Positions 10,203-22,119 of a stretch of 64,000 nt of DNA are shown here, one piece after another. Position 1 is the stretch's first letter; every line of letters starts with the position of its first letter. The position numbers and the translations under genes are program-made. This DNA comes from Euglena gracilis (taxonomy: Eukaryota; Euglenida; Euglenophyceae; Euglenales): the NCBI GenBank assembly GCA_039621445.1, contig CP154954.1:29645411-29709410 (forward strand), given 5' to 3'. Under the pieces are notes generated by a model. It made no database searches. It was not told the origin of the DNA and saw only the letters and a program-made list of their open reading frames with translations.

Positions 10203-11690
10203 AGGGTGTGACGTAGAGCTGAGCTCTTTGGGAGACCACCCCGGCGGCCCGGCCGGCGGCCCGGCGGCCCGGCGGCCCGGCCCGGCAGCCCGGCACGGCC
10301 GGCGGCCCGACGGCCCGGAGGCCCGGCCCGGCCGGCGGCCCGGCGGCCCGGTCCGGCCCAGGAAAAAACGGTCATTTTCGGTTCAAAAACAGGTTTTTCG
10401 GGTCTGGGAGGCCAGGCCTAAAGACATCGTTTTTGGCAAATAAAAAAATAATAAAAAATTTTCGATTTTTTCGACTTTTTTGGCCCAGTTTGATTCAAAG
10501 TCAATGGGTGGGCGGCCCAAAACGGCGCGCTGGCGGGTCGAAAAACGCTCATTTTCGGCTCAAAAACAGGTTTTACGGGTCCTGGAGGCCCAAAAACATT
10601 GTTCTGGGCCAAAAAAAAATTTCGATTTTTTCGACTTTTTTGACCCAGTTTTGACCTAAAGTCAATGGGTTGGCGGCCCAAAACGGGGCGCTGGCGGGTG
10701 GAAAAACGCTCATTTTTGGCTCGAAAACACTTTTTTCGGGTCCGGGAGGTCAAAAATCATGGTTTTAAGCAAAAAAAAAATTTCAATTTTTTTCGACTTT
10801 TTGACCCAAAAATGGCTAAGTCCACCGGCCAGGGGCGGGCCCCAGCCAGAGGGGGGCAGAGGGGGGGGGGTCCGGGTCGGAAAATTTTTTTTCACTCAAA
10901 AACACTTTTTTTGATGTTCTGAAGTGAAAAAAGGTGTTTTTGAGCGAAAAAAAATTTTTCAAAATTTTGGGTCCCGACCTGCCACCCGACCCCCCCTCGC
11001 CCAGCCGCCTTCGGACCCCTGCAGGGGCCCCCAAACATCCAAAACTGGCCCAAAGTCGCGCAGCCAGACCCCGGGAACCCCAAAAAACGGTCAAAACCCC
11101 CCCTTAAACCTAATGATTGACCCCCTGGTTTGGGTCCCAACTCCCCGTCTAGCCCGAGATACGGCCAATTTACGGTTTCGGGCCCCGAATGGGCCCGAAA
11201 TGGCCAAAACTGGCCAAACTGGCCCAAAACCCCAAAACGGCCGTATCTCGGGCTAGGCGAGGAGTTGGCCCATACCGCGCATACCGATCGATCGGGCGTC
11301 CCAAAGTTGTGGAATGACGTCCTCTTTAATTTTTCTCAACTCCGCAGCGTTTTCGAGATATTTCGAATTTTTCGATTTTTTGACCCCAAAATGACCCTGC
11401 AATTTCCCGGAAAAAAAACGGTAGACAACTTTTTTGCTCGGCCTAAATCTCCAGACTGGCGGGGAGTTGCGGGTAACCCAAGGGCTCTGGAGAAACTAGG
11501 GACCCTCTCCTAACCTATAGGCTATTCACTTTGGGGGCCCGGAAATCCAATCACATCGATAATCCTCGGGTGGCCGGACCTACTCAGGGAGGGGGGGGGC
11601 GGGGGGCGGGGGGGGCGGGTGGGGTCAGGGGGGGGGTTTCGGGGGGGTGGTAAGCTTCGCTCTTACTCTAAAGAGATAAGAGCTCAGCGA
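10201..11690. mobile_element. 1.49-kb repeat element, copy A
   Basis: The element begins CCAGGGTGTGACGTAGAGCT and GAGCTCTTTGGGAGACCACC, followed by a CGGCCC-rich block. Then come three units of about 160 bp (each with CTCATTTTCGGCTCAAAAAC and TTTCGATTTTTTCGACTTTT). A unique-like section follows with GCCGTATCTCGGGCTA and ACCGATCGATCGGGCGTCCC. The element ends in GATAATCCTCGGG, a G-rich tract and GGTAAGCTTCGCTCTTAC. It is followed immediately by copy B. Relatives occur at 46650-48035 (+) and 52589-53465 (-). No coding frame is conserved between copies, so it looks non-autonomous. Confidence 0.85.
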
Positions 11691-13035
11691 CCAGGGTGTG
11701 ACGTAGAGCTGAGCTCTTTGGGAGACCACCGCAGCCCGGCCCGGCGCCCGGCGCGGCCCGGCCCGGCCGGCGGCCCGGCGGCACGGCGGCCCGGCAGCCC
11801 GGCGGCCCGGCCGGCTGGCGGGTCGAAATACGCTCATTTTCGGCTCAAAAACAGGTTTTACGTGTCCTGGAGGCCAAAAAACATTGTTCTGGGCAAAACA
11901 AAATTTTTCGATTTTTTCGACTTTTTTGGCCCGGTTTTGATTCAAAGTCAATGAGTTGGTGGCCAAAATGGGGCACTGACGGTGGAAAAACGCCCATTTT
12001 CGGCTCAAAAACAGTTTTTCCGGGTCAGGGAGGTCAAAAAACATGATTTTGGGGCAAAAAATTTTTTTCGATTTTTTTCGACTTTTTTGGCCCGGTTTTG
12101 ACCCAAAGTCAATGGGTTGGCGGCCCAAAACGAGGCGCTGGCGGGTCGAAAAACGCTCATTTTTGGCTCGAAAACACTTTTTTCGGCTCCGGGAGGTCAA
12201 AAAACATGTTTTTGGGCCAAAAAATTTTTTTTGAATTTTTTCGACTTTTTGACCCATAAATGGCTATCCACCGGCCAGGGGGGGGGGCAGGCCACAGCCA
12301 CGGGGGGCATGGGGGGGGGTCCGGGTCGGAAAATTTTTTTCGCTCAAAAACACTTTTTTTGATGTTCTGAAGTGAAAAAAAGTGTCAATTTTCAAATTTT
12401 TGGGTCCCAACCAGCCAACCCGACCCCCCTCGCCCAGCCGCCCTCACAGCGCCTGCAGGGGTCCCCGAATACCCAAAACTGGCCCAAAATCGCGCAACCA
12501 GACCCCGGGAACCCCAAAAAACGGTCAAAACCCCCCCCTAAACCTAATGTTTGACCCCCTGGTTTGGGTTCCAACTCCTCGTCTAGCCCGAGATATGGGC
12601 AATTTACGGTTTCTGGCCCCGAATGGGCCCGAAATGGCCAAAGCTGGCCAAACTGGCCCAAAACCCCAAAACGGCCGTATCTCGGGCTACGCGAAGAGTT
12701 GGCCCAAACCGCGCATACCGATCGATCGGGCGTCCCAAAGTTGTGGAATGACGTCCTCTTTAATTTTTCTTAACTCAGCAGCGTTTTCGAGATATTTTGA
12801 ATTTTTCGATTTTTTGACCCCAAAATGACCCTGCAATTTCCCCGGAAAAAAAAACGGTAGACAACTTTTTTGCTCGGGCCATATCTCCGGACTGGTGGGG
12901 AGTTGCAGGTAACCCAAGGGCTCTAGAGATACTAGGGACCCTCTCCTAACCTATAGGCTATTCACTTTGTGGGCCCGGAAATCCAATCACATCGATAATC
13001 CTCGGGGGCCATTGCCTACCCAGGGGGGGGGGGCG
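11691..13035. mobile_element. 1.49-kb repeat element, copy B (tandem to copy A)
   Basis: The same order of parts as copy A, in the same orientation, starting 1490 bp downstream. The section 12400-13000 is nearly identical to 10960-11560. A 9-bp perfect inverted repeat, GAGCTCAGC...GCTGAGCTC, spans the A/B junction at about 11680-11716. Confidence 0.85.
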
Positions 13036-13121
13036 GGGGGGGGCGGGGGGGGCGGGTGCGGCGGTGGGGGGCGCGGGGGGGATTTGGATTTGGATTTGTT
13101 GTGCCCCGCGTTGTTGCGCAG

Positions 13122-13190
13122 TGCCTCCAGCCGTGGGCGTACACAAGCACCACTCTGGAGGGCACCCCCGGAGCCCGGGCATTGCAATTT
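13122..13190 (+). other. Weak candidate exon
   Basis: After an AG at 13120-13121 a frame reads CLQPWAYTSTTLEGTPGARA with normal-looking composition, in an otherwise G-rich repeat region. The Cys-rich segment before the DxxH block of GDSL esterases can look like this, so it could be a late exon of the gene starting at 2749. There is no clear donor and no further exon, so this is only a possibility. Confidence 0.2.
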
Positions 13191-13689
13191 GATTTGGGAG
13201 TTTGGGATTTGGTTGGGGGTTCGCCTGTGGGGGTGTGTGGGGTTTGGTGTCCAGGGGGCAAATAGAGTGAGGCCGGGATGGTATGATGGGGGGATGAGGG
13301 CGTGCAAGCTGGGGGGCAGAGGCTGGGGGAATGAGTGGGAATGGGGGGCACAAATCGGAATGATGTGATGTTCCCACCGGACCGGGGCCCTCTTCCCGAG
13401 GGTCGGTCAGGGTAGAGGGTGGGGAACGCAGAAATGATGCAGAAAAAAAAATAGACCAAGCTGGGTGCACCCTGGTCGCCGTACCCCCGGGGTGATATGG
13501 GGTCCACTCCTCTCCTTCGCCCCAGAGCGGCTGTGCTCCGTCACTGAGTGGGGGGGTTGATCCCCGCTACCTCGAACCTGAGGGGGGGCCGAAAATTCTT
13601 CTTTCATGGACGGGCAAAGGGCCGGAAATCGGCGTTTGATTGCGTTTATCCCAAATTTCGAACAACAGGACCAACACGGGGTGGTTGTG

Positions 13690-15190
13690 GTAATCTACAA
13701 TTCGGTGGGTGGGAGGCCATGGGTTGGTTAGGATGTTCCAGAAGTTGGGGGCGGAACACTGGGGTGGGAGGTCAGGCAGTCGGCGTGTAGAACACCCCGG
13801 GGAGGGATTGAAATTGTATGGAAGTTTGGCGGGTGGAAGTTCAGCGGGTTGGACACCGCCAGGCGGTTGGGGTTATTCCGAGGTTTGGTGGTTACAACAC
13901 CGGGGTGGTTGAGGGAGGCCTGGTAAAGCAGGGGGTTGGATGTCACAGGGTGTTCGAGGTGGTCCGGAAGCTCTGAGGGCACAGGGTGATTAGGGTTATG
14001 TGGAAGCTCGGTAGGTGGGTTTACGCGGGAGTTGGAAGGGTAGCACACCATGGTGGGCCATCAGGCTGAGTAACTGAGAAAGTTGATGGGTCACCCGGAA
14101 ATTTATGGGGTAAAGCACCGCATTGATTATGATGTCCGGAAAGATGGTGGGTAGGATGGGATGGTCCGGCAGCTGATTTTGAACACCACGTGAGGTGGTT
14201 GGTGTGCAGTACACCATGGTTGTGGGGTTATCCAGGAGTTTGGTAATGGGGTGGGAGAGACACCAGGGGAGAGTTCTGGTTATGCAGAAGTTTATGGTCC
14301 ATTGAGTTTCCAGAGGTGAGATGTGTGGAAGGCCACAGGGGGGGGGGCCCAGGTTTCAGCGGGTCGAACACCATGGGTTGGTCGGGATTATCGGAATTTC
14401 GACAGGTTAGACTCCGCAGGGTGGCTGGGTTTGTACCGAAGTTCGGTGGGTGGTGAAAAACTACAGAGGGGTTGAGGCAAGCCTGAAATGCAGCGGGTTA
14501 AATATCACGGGGTATTCGGAATGGTCCGGAAGCTCGGTGGGTCAGACACCATCTGGGCAAGGGGGTTATCCGTAGTTCAGAGTTCTGCACCAACGGGCTA
14601 TCAAGCTTATTCGGAAATCGGAAAGAACACCGTGGGGGTTGGGTTATCGGAAGGATCGGTTGGTTGTGGTTATCCGGAGCGTTTGGGGGGTCCGGGCAGT
14701 CGGCGTGAAGAACAGTACGGGGGGGGGGGGGTTGGGCTGTTCAGAAGTTCGGCGCGTAGCACGGAAGTTCGGCGGGTTGGATGCACTGGGGTGGTTGGGG
14801 GTGAAACGAAAGTCGGTGAGTAAGACACCATTGGGGGGGGGGGGTCCACAAGTTGGGGGGGTTGAACACCACAGGGTGGGTTTGGGGGTAAAACAAAATA
14901 GATGGGGTATGGGGGGTAGTTGAGTTTTGATGGGTCGGAAACCATGGATGAGGGTGTCCAGAGGTTCGTGGGAGAGACACCATGGATTTTTGCATTATAA
15001 ATATATCATGGTGGGCAGGGCGGAATACATTGGGTGCCCGGAAGTTCGAGGTTGAACACTGTGGGGTGGAGGGAATTTCGTGGGTGAGATACACAAGGTG
15101 GTTGGGGTTATCCGGAAGCTCGGTGGGTCAGGTAACGCGGGTTGATTTGGGTAGTCTGCGAGTCCTGAAAAGGGGAAAGAATGGGGTGGT
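13690..15190. repeat. Degenerate minisatellite, units about 60-70 bp
   Basis: The words GGTTATCCGGAAGTTCGG and GGGTTGGACACC, or close variants, recur throughout at roughly 60-70 bp spacing. Drift between units is high, which suggests an old array. No exon is visible. Confidence 0.75.
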
Positions 15191-15239
15191 TGTGTTATAA
15201 ATGGAACAAGATGGGTGAGGGTTGAAAATTTCGCGAGGC

Positions 15240-18200
15240 AGCAGAAGAAACTATGCATTGGATGGTGCATGCAAAAAAAAAAAATATGCTTGCATGCTGA
15301 TGTCAGGCTGTGAAAAAAAAATCGGCACAAATACAACAAACCACGGAGAGAGCTGTGTCTCACCATGGTCTGGAGGGGGCATGGGGCTGGGGAGGTGAAC
15401 TGCACATGGTGGTGCATGTAAGAATGGATGAGAGACTGGTGTCATAAAAAATGGGAAGGCTGGGAATGCAAGAGGCGCTAATGAAAAACTGTTTTCTCCT
15501 GGGTGCTCCTTTTTCCTTTCCATGATATTTGGGAATGTCAATCTTACTAACTCAAGTGGGTTTCTACCACAATGGGGTTTCATTTAGAAATTGGGGGTTC
15601 GCAGTGCAGACTATTTGGGCCCCAAAGGTTTTTTAGTGTGTACTGACTTAGATGAGCTGCAAGAGAAATTTGTGGATGATAATAAAGGAAGGGGTTAAAG
15701 CGGCGGATGCAGGTAAATGGTTGCACTTAAGCAGGCTTGAGCCACGTTCAGACAAAGCGGAGGGAAGAAGAGGTTCTCAAATTCTTAAAGGTTAGGGTGT
15801 TCCTGGTGTGTGGGGTGGTTACGGTGGATAGTGGGTGGAGGCAGAGTCGGGGCAGGGTTCCCGGGTGGAGGCCGGATGGGGGGTGGCGGCGGGGGGGGGG
15901 GGGGGGTCGGCGTCCACCATTCTCGGCGGAGAGCTGGTGGGTAAGCTGGGGGGGGGGGCAGGGGCTGGCAGAAACACAGTGCCAGGCCCATAATGACCGG
16001 TCCAGGAGGCAGCAAAAGAAATCATAAAATGGTTGGTGCACACAAAATGTGTTTGCATGCTGACGTAAGGCAGTGAGATACATCAGCACAAATTCAACAA
16101 ACCGCGGAGAGAGCTGTGTCTCACCGCGGTCTGGATGAGGGCGTGCACTGCTGCCACATTTGAATGCATGGGAGAAAGAAATTGGGCCTGGTGTCATGAA
16201 AAACGGGGAGGGGGCTGGGGCTGGGGGTGCGGGGAGCACCAATGTGGATTTATTTCTCCCGGGTGTTTCCCAGCCTTTCTTTATGTACTGAAACTTAGAA
16301 ATGTGATTCTCTCATGTTTTATGTGAATTTCTACCACGATGAGCGTTATTTTGGAAATTTGGGGGGTTCACAGCGAATAGTATTAGGGCTGCTCCACGGG
16401 TATGTCAGTGTGTACTGACTGAAATGAGCTGCAAGAGAAATTTGCAGGTGAGAATTAATGGAGGGGTAAAGCGGCGGTTGCAAATAAGTGGTTGCACTTC
16501 AGCAGCTTGAACAAAATTTAGACAAAGCGGGGGGAAGAGGTCCGCAAAATCTTGAAGACTAGGGTGTGGTGGGGGGGGGGTGGGTGTGGTGGGTAGTGGA
16601 GGCACAGCTGGGGCAGGGTTCCGGACAGAGGGTGCCGGGGGGGGGGGGGGGGGGACAGACAGGAGGCTTCAGTGCAACAAAGGGTGGGGAGTCTGCGCCC
16701 ACCATTCTCGACTGGGTGAGCTGGGGGGGGGGTGGCGGAGAGGGTTGGCAGAAACACGGCGCCAGGCCCACTAGAGGATAATGACTGGTCCAAGAAGGGG
16801 GGGGGGTTCAAAAATAGGAGAGGCAAAAAAGAAACCATCAATTTGCAGGTGAGCTAAAATATGTCTGCATCTGATGTCAGGCAGTGAGATACATCAGCAC
16901 AAATTCAACAAACCGCGGAGAGAGCTGTGTCTCACTGCGGTCTGGATGAGGATGGGGCATGCACTGCTGCCACATTTGAATGCATGGGAGAAAGAAATTG
17001 GGCCTGGTGTCATGAAAAACGGGGAGGGGGCTGGGGCTGGGGGTGCGGGGAGCACCAATGTGGATTTATTTCTCCCGGGTGTTTCCCAGCCTTTCTTCGT
17101 CCTGAAATTTAGAAATGTGATTCTCTTATGTTTTATGAAAAATTTCTACCACAATGAGTGTTATTTTGGAAATTTGGGGGGTTCACAGCGAAGAGTATTT
17201 GGGCTGCTCCACGGGTATGTCAGTGTGTACTGACTGAAAAGAGCTGCAAGAGAAATTTGCGGTTGAGAGTTAATGGAGGGGTAAAGCGGCGGTTGCAAAT
17301 AAATGGTTGCACTTCAGCAGCTTGAACAAAATTTAGACAACGCGGAGGGAAGAGGTCCGCAAAATCTTGAAGACTAGGGTGTGGTGGGGGTGGGGTGGGT
17401 GGGGTGGGTAGTGGTGGGGTTCGGTTTTCGCGGTGAATTTCACCGCCGGACGCTATGCGGGTTCCTCAGGGACCGGAGTCCCTGGGAATTGCCCACGCCC
17501 GCTCAGGTGGGCGGGCCCTCCGCAGCTCTGCCGTGTTCCGCCGGCCGGCGCACGCGTGGCTGGAGCCAGACCTGCAAAGATGCCTGCCGCTTTCGAGGAT
17601 GCTCCTCCTGCTCCCGCAGGGGGGGGAGGGGCTGCCGAGTGGGGGTACCTGGGAAGCCATGCAAGGAGGGCAGGCAGACAGGCATGGGGACGGAGTCCCC
17701 GTCCTCCGGGGGTGAGGGTGCTGGCGGGCTCCCCAGGGGGGCCAACGCCAAGGCTGCTGGTGAGCCTCCTGTTGGCGGCTGGTTTCTGAGCCGCTTGGCG
17801 GGCGCTGCACCCGTCCGCCGCTGGCTTGGGGTACCTAGAGTGGCGGGCGGGGGAGCGGGAAGGCGTGCTGGGGGGAGGGCCGAGGCCGAGGCCGAGTCCG
17901 CCTGTGGGCGCCCGGCCGCTGGTCCAGTCCTCCGCCGCTTGGCTAGCGGTGGGCCAGGGGTGGCGGCTGGACCGGGGCAGAGGGAGACGACGAAATGCCT
18001 GCGACATTGGGGACAGAGGAAGCCACGGCGGCGATGCTGCCAGAGCTGGCCGCGGCCAAAGAGAGGAGGAAAGCGTTCCACCTCTCGGTGAATGCCCGTT
18101 ACCACGGGGCGCGGACCCCCTCCGGCGTTGGGGCCAGCCGCACCGACCAGCGGCGGGGTCGAGACGGCGGGAGGCCCGGCGCCAGAGGGGACGCCATCTC

Positions 18201-20800
18201 TTTGGACATCTCTTTGGAGCCACGTTCCTCGTCGCCGGCGACAGCGGCCTGCAAGTGCTTGGTGAATCCGGCGATGTTGTCCCGCACAGCCCTGGGGAAT
18301 GGGCAGGCATGCTCAACTTCCCACAACAGCAGGAGGGCCATGGCGGACTCCCCCTCTTCGGGAGGGGCTGGCCACAGGAACCGGTGTTCCCGGATCCACC
18401 GCCCGAGGCCTGCATTAGCCTCGGCCATCTGTGTGCGGAGGACAGGGGAGTATGAGGGCCCCTGTGGGGACCGCTGCCAGGTCCCCAAGTCCAGAGAGAC
18501 CCTGGGGACCCTATTGTATAGGAGCCTGTTGGACTTGGATACACACAGGAGAGGGGGAGACAGGGCCACCGCAGGGCCAGCCTCGATGAGCTGGCGGAGG
18601 GCGCGGCCCAGTGCCACAGTCCGCTGGGTGAGGCCGGCCCCTGGGGTGGAGGTGAGCGGCTGCCCGGTGGCCCGCTCAAACACGGCCAGCAGGAGGGCAG
18701 CTGTGGAGCCGCAGGATGGAGGATCGTTGTCTCCTGTTGGAGTACGGAGACCAGCTGTTTTCGCAAGCCGGCGGAGCGTTGCGGACCGCACGCCGGCAAC
18801 GAGGAAGGCGGTGTGGGTGGAGGTGGAGACGGCAGCGGTGGAGCCTGGCGGCGTTCCACCTCTAGGCGGCGGAGGTCAGCCACCGTGGGTTGGCGTTCCG
18901 GTGGCCTTGCCTCCGCTGCCCTGAACGCCAGGGGGCTGGGGAGGACGAGTCCGGGGAGAGAGAGTGGAGGGGGGTGGCTCTTGGAGGGTGCCCCGGCGCC
19001 GCATCCACTCCGCGAGGCGCTCCGCCAGCAGGCGGTGCAAGGCCGGGAGGAAAGCGCCCAGCGTCCGCTGGTTGCAGCGGGGAGTGCGACAGGCAATCGG
19101 AGGGAATCAGGGCGGCCGCCAGCAGAAGGAGGTGGGAAGTGATCCAGACCTCCGGTGGCGGTGGGATGGAGCAGCGCACTTTGGAGCCCGCCGAGGCCCA
19201 CAGCTCCAGAAAGGAGGGGATCACGTCGGAGGAGCCGATGGATGAGCACCCGGAGAGGATATGCTCCTCATCCTCCACCGGAGCGCCACAGCCCAGGCAG
19301 GCGGGGGAAGAAGGGCCCATGCCGTGGCGAAACAGGCAGTCCTGCGGGCCAGGCAGCCCCCTCGGACCCGGGCGACCCATTTGATGGTGGCTGGGGGCAC
19401 CAGGTGGACGAAACCGTCGACACCGGCAATGGCCCGGTGGAAACCACCGGTGGATGCTGCCCAATTTATATCAATGGCCACGGGGAAGAGGGGGGATAGT
19501 CTGCACTGGCGGGCACCGGTGTGCCACGCCCGCCGGGAGCGGAGCCACCATGCCGAGGGGAAGGAGGAGGACACCTGCAGGACGACGGAGCCCGACGAGT
19601 CGAGGAGCTCCACCGCATCCCCGAACTGGGCTGCCGGCGGCCCCCAAAACTCGGATGCCTCTCCGCGGGCAGCCTTCTTGGCCCACCCGTCGACAATGTC
19701 GTTGCGGGGGGCAGCCACACTGCAGGCCATCCTCGTCGTGCGCCCGCACCTTCTCCAGGATGGGGGGCAGGTCGCAGTCCCGCGTCGATGCGATGACCTA
19801 TCGTACCAGGGAGGTCGGAGGGGGGCGGGGGGGGGGGGGGGGGTGTCGGCGTCCACCAGTCTCGGCGGAGAGCTGGTGGGTGAGCTAGGGGGGGGGGGGG
19901 GGGCAGGGGCTGGCAGAAAAAAAAACGGTGCCAGGCCCATTGTGACCGGTCCAAGGTTTAAAGTCCAAGAGGCTGCAAAAGAAATCATGAAATGGTTGGT
20001 GCAACACAAAATACATTTGCATGCTGACGTCGGGTTGTGAGACAAATCAGCACAAATTCAACAAACCATGGAGAGAGCTGTGTCTCACCGCGGTCTGAAG
20101 GAGGATGGGGCGTGCACTGTCGCCACATATGATTGTAAGGGAGAGGGAAATGGGCCTGGTGTCATGAAAGGTGGGAGTTGGCTGGAGGTGAAGGAGGCGC
20201 TGATGTAAATTCATGTTTCCGAGGGTGTTCTCTAGCTTTTCTTCTTTCCCTGCAATTTGGGAGATGCTGTTCTTTATGTTTTATGTGAGTTTATAACACA
20301 GTGGGTCTTATTGCGGAAACTTGGGGGTTCGCGGTGAAGAGGATTTGGGCTGCCCCACTGGTGTGTTTTGACTGAAATGAGCTGCAAGGGAAATTTGTGG
20401 ATGAAATTTATGCGCAGAATTAAAAAGGGTGTTTAAAGCAGCGTTTGCGTGTAAGTGGTCCTGCATAGAAATGGTTTCATTTCAGCAGCCAGCACCAGAT
20501 GGATGTAATGCAGGGGGAGTTTCCTGATAGCTTAAATGGTGGGGCATTTGTGCGTGAGTGGGGTGGGTAGTGGGTGGAGGCAGAGTTGGGCAGGATTCCC
20601 GGGTGCCGGACAGGGGTTGGCAGGGGGGTGAGTAGTGGGCACCATGCTTGGCGGGTGGTGGGGGATGGGCTGGGCGGGGCTGGTCGAATGGGGGGGGGGG
20701 GGGCAAAATTCCGAGAGGCAACAAATCAATTTGCTAGTGCATGCAAACCACGTTTGCATGCTGATGCCAGGCTGCGAGATAAAATCAGCACAAATGCATG
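15240..20800. repeat. Five-copy tandem array, unit about 0.75-0.82 kb
   Basis: The landmark TTTGCATGCTGACG or a close variant, followed by CAGCACAAATTCAACAAACC, occurs at about 15281, 16033, 16855, 20006 and 20736. A second landmark, the GCAGCTTGAACAAAATTTAG region, recurs with the same period. Spacings are 752, 822, 3151 and 730 bp. The long interval is explained by the retrotransposon at 17420-19830. Units carry G-runs and the phrase GAGAGAGCTGTGTCTCACCG. Confidence 0.85.
17420..19830 (-). mobile_element. 5'-truncated, frameshifted non-LTR retrotransposon (RNase H to C-terminus)
   Basis: Read on the minus strand, the element opens with RNase H-like sequence. VRAHDEDGL at about 19750 is followed, one frame over, by NDIVDGWAKKAARGE at about 19700. 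This resembles the N-x-x-V-D-x-x-A-K-K-A end of RNase H in LINE polyproteins. Next comes CLGCGAPVEDEEHILSGC at about 19305-19248, the CxxC...H...C knuckle that follows in such proteins. A more protein-like 230-codon frame (18099-18791) follows. The reading shifts frame at least twice, so it is inactive or carries sequencing indels. The reverse transcriptase that should precede RNase H is absent, which fits 5' truncation during target-primed insertion. It interrupts copy 4 of the tandem array. The long plus-strand frame at 17995-18924 and the 598-codon minus frame are shadows. Confidence 0.78.
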
Positions 20801-21070
20801 ATTCGGGGCTGGAGCAAGCAAAGGCCAGGTACCGGGTTGGAGCTGGCCTTTGAATGCAGGGGCAACGGCGGGCAGCCAGGTGGCTACCGTGTGAGTGTGG
20901 GTGCTGTCCGGTGGGGACGGGGGGGGGTGCGCCCAATGTGCTGTCGTGCCGTGTCTGGGGGTTTAGGGTGGGGGGGGGCGTGTGCGAGGAGCTCCGGGGG
21001 GGGTGGGGGAGGAAAATGGGCCGCCGCGAGCGTTGGCGACCGGACCCGATCTCCTTGGTCCGTGGCCCGT
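20800..21070. repeat. Direct repeat, copy 1 of 2
   Basis: A block beginning ATTCGGGGCTGGAGCAAGC and containing GGCAACGGCGGGCAGCCAGG and GGGCCGCCGCGAGC is repeated at about 21657-21920, roughly 855 bp downstream. It ends near the GGACCCGATCTCCTTGGTCC region. The frames are not convincing as exons. Confidence 0.85.
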
Positions 21071-21656
21071 TCATAGGCTGGGGTTGGGGCCGGGCCAGGA
21101 CAGTAGAGCGAACGCCGGCGCTGATGCCCGGCACGAGCCAAGCACCCACACACAGGGTGGGGGGGTGTCTGTCGGGGGGGGGGGGTTCCGCATGCTGTGA
21201 GGGGCCCGTCTCTGGATTTTTGCAGCAAGTGCGCGGGGGGGATCGTGTGGGGTCGGGGGTGGGGTGAGGGTGATCTGAGTAGGGGGGGAGTTAATGGGCA
21301 CAAGGACTGAGCGGTGCCAGACCGTGGAAAGTCAGGAGGGGGGGAGCCTGGCGCAGGGGTGGGGGATTTGTCCCAGAGGGCTGGTGTCGCCCCGGTCAAC
21401 CCAGTTGGTGGTACTGCATGATGATGCCAGGGGTGGCCCGGCACTCTCAGAGGAGGACTGGCGGGTGGCTATCAAAGAAAGGAATAAATATGCTAAATTT
21501 TTATTTTAAAAAAAAACAGAGGAGCCTGAGGTTGGGGTGGGGGTGACTGCCACTGTGCACTCGCTGGGGGGGGGGGCGTTGTGTGCCTCCGAGGGGTTCT
21601 TCATGTAAGCACTAACCTCAGGTAGGGGTGAATGCGGGTAGGGGGTGTCTGGGTCA

Positions 21657-21920
21657 TTCGGGGCTAGAGCAAGCAAAGGCCAGGTACCGGGTTGGGGCTG
21701 GCCTTTGAATGCAGGGGCAACGGCGGGCAGCCAGGTGGCTATTGTGTGAGCGTGGGTGCTGTCCGGTGGGGGACGGGGGGGGGTGCGCACAATGTGCTGT
21801 CGTGCCGTGTCTGGGGGTTTAGGGTGGGGGGGGGGGCGTGTGCGAGGAGCTCCGGGGAGGGGGGGAGGAAAATGGGCCGCCGCGAGCTTCGGCGGCCGGG
21901 CCCGAGCTCATTTCTCTGGT
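21657..21920. repeat. Direct repeat, copy 2 of 2
   Basis: Matches 20800-21070 with scattered substitutions and different G-run lengths. A GTAGGT donor-like site follows at 21919, but no partner exon was found. Confidence 0.85.
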
Positions 21921-22119
21921 AGGTGGTGGGGTGGTCCGGACCCCCCGCGGGCCAGGAGCGGGGGGGGGGGGGGGGGCGGCGATGCCGGGGCCTGCTTGGG
22001 GCATCACAGAAAGAGAGGGGGGTGGGGGGGGGGGGGGAAAAAAGCGTCCCCGGGGGGGGGCCGAGGGTTTTGGCTGTGTGGCGGGTGGTGGAAGGGCCGG
22101 ACGTGGGGGGAGTGCCGGT

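Noticed and set aside
9154-10211. Proline-rich protein of about 300 residues
   Set aside because: Open frames in all phases arise from CCATACCCC minisatellites and the adjoining tandem repeat.
11691-11730. 5S rRNA gene
   Set aside because: Only a GGGAGACC-like box and a short stem match; the rest of a 120-nt 5S fold is absent. Kept only as a speculative remark.
17995-18924. 309-codon plus-strand frame
   Set aside because: Antisense shadow of the same retroelement; no family resemblance.
17453-19249. 598-codon minus-strand frame, the longest in the window
   Set aside because: It is rich in Pro, Ser and Arg, and the recognisable retroelement motifs (NDIVDGWAKKAA, CLGCGAP...H...C) lie in other frames. 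It is an out-of-frame reading of the GC-rich element.
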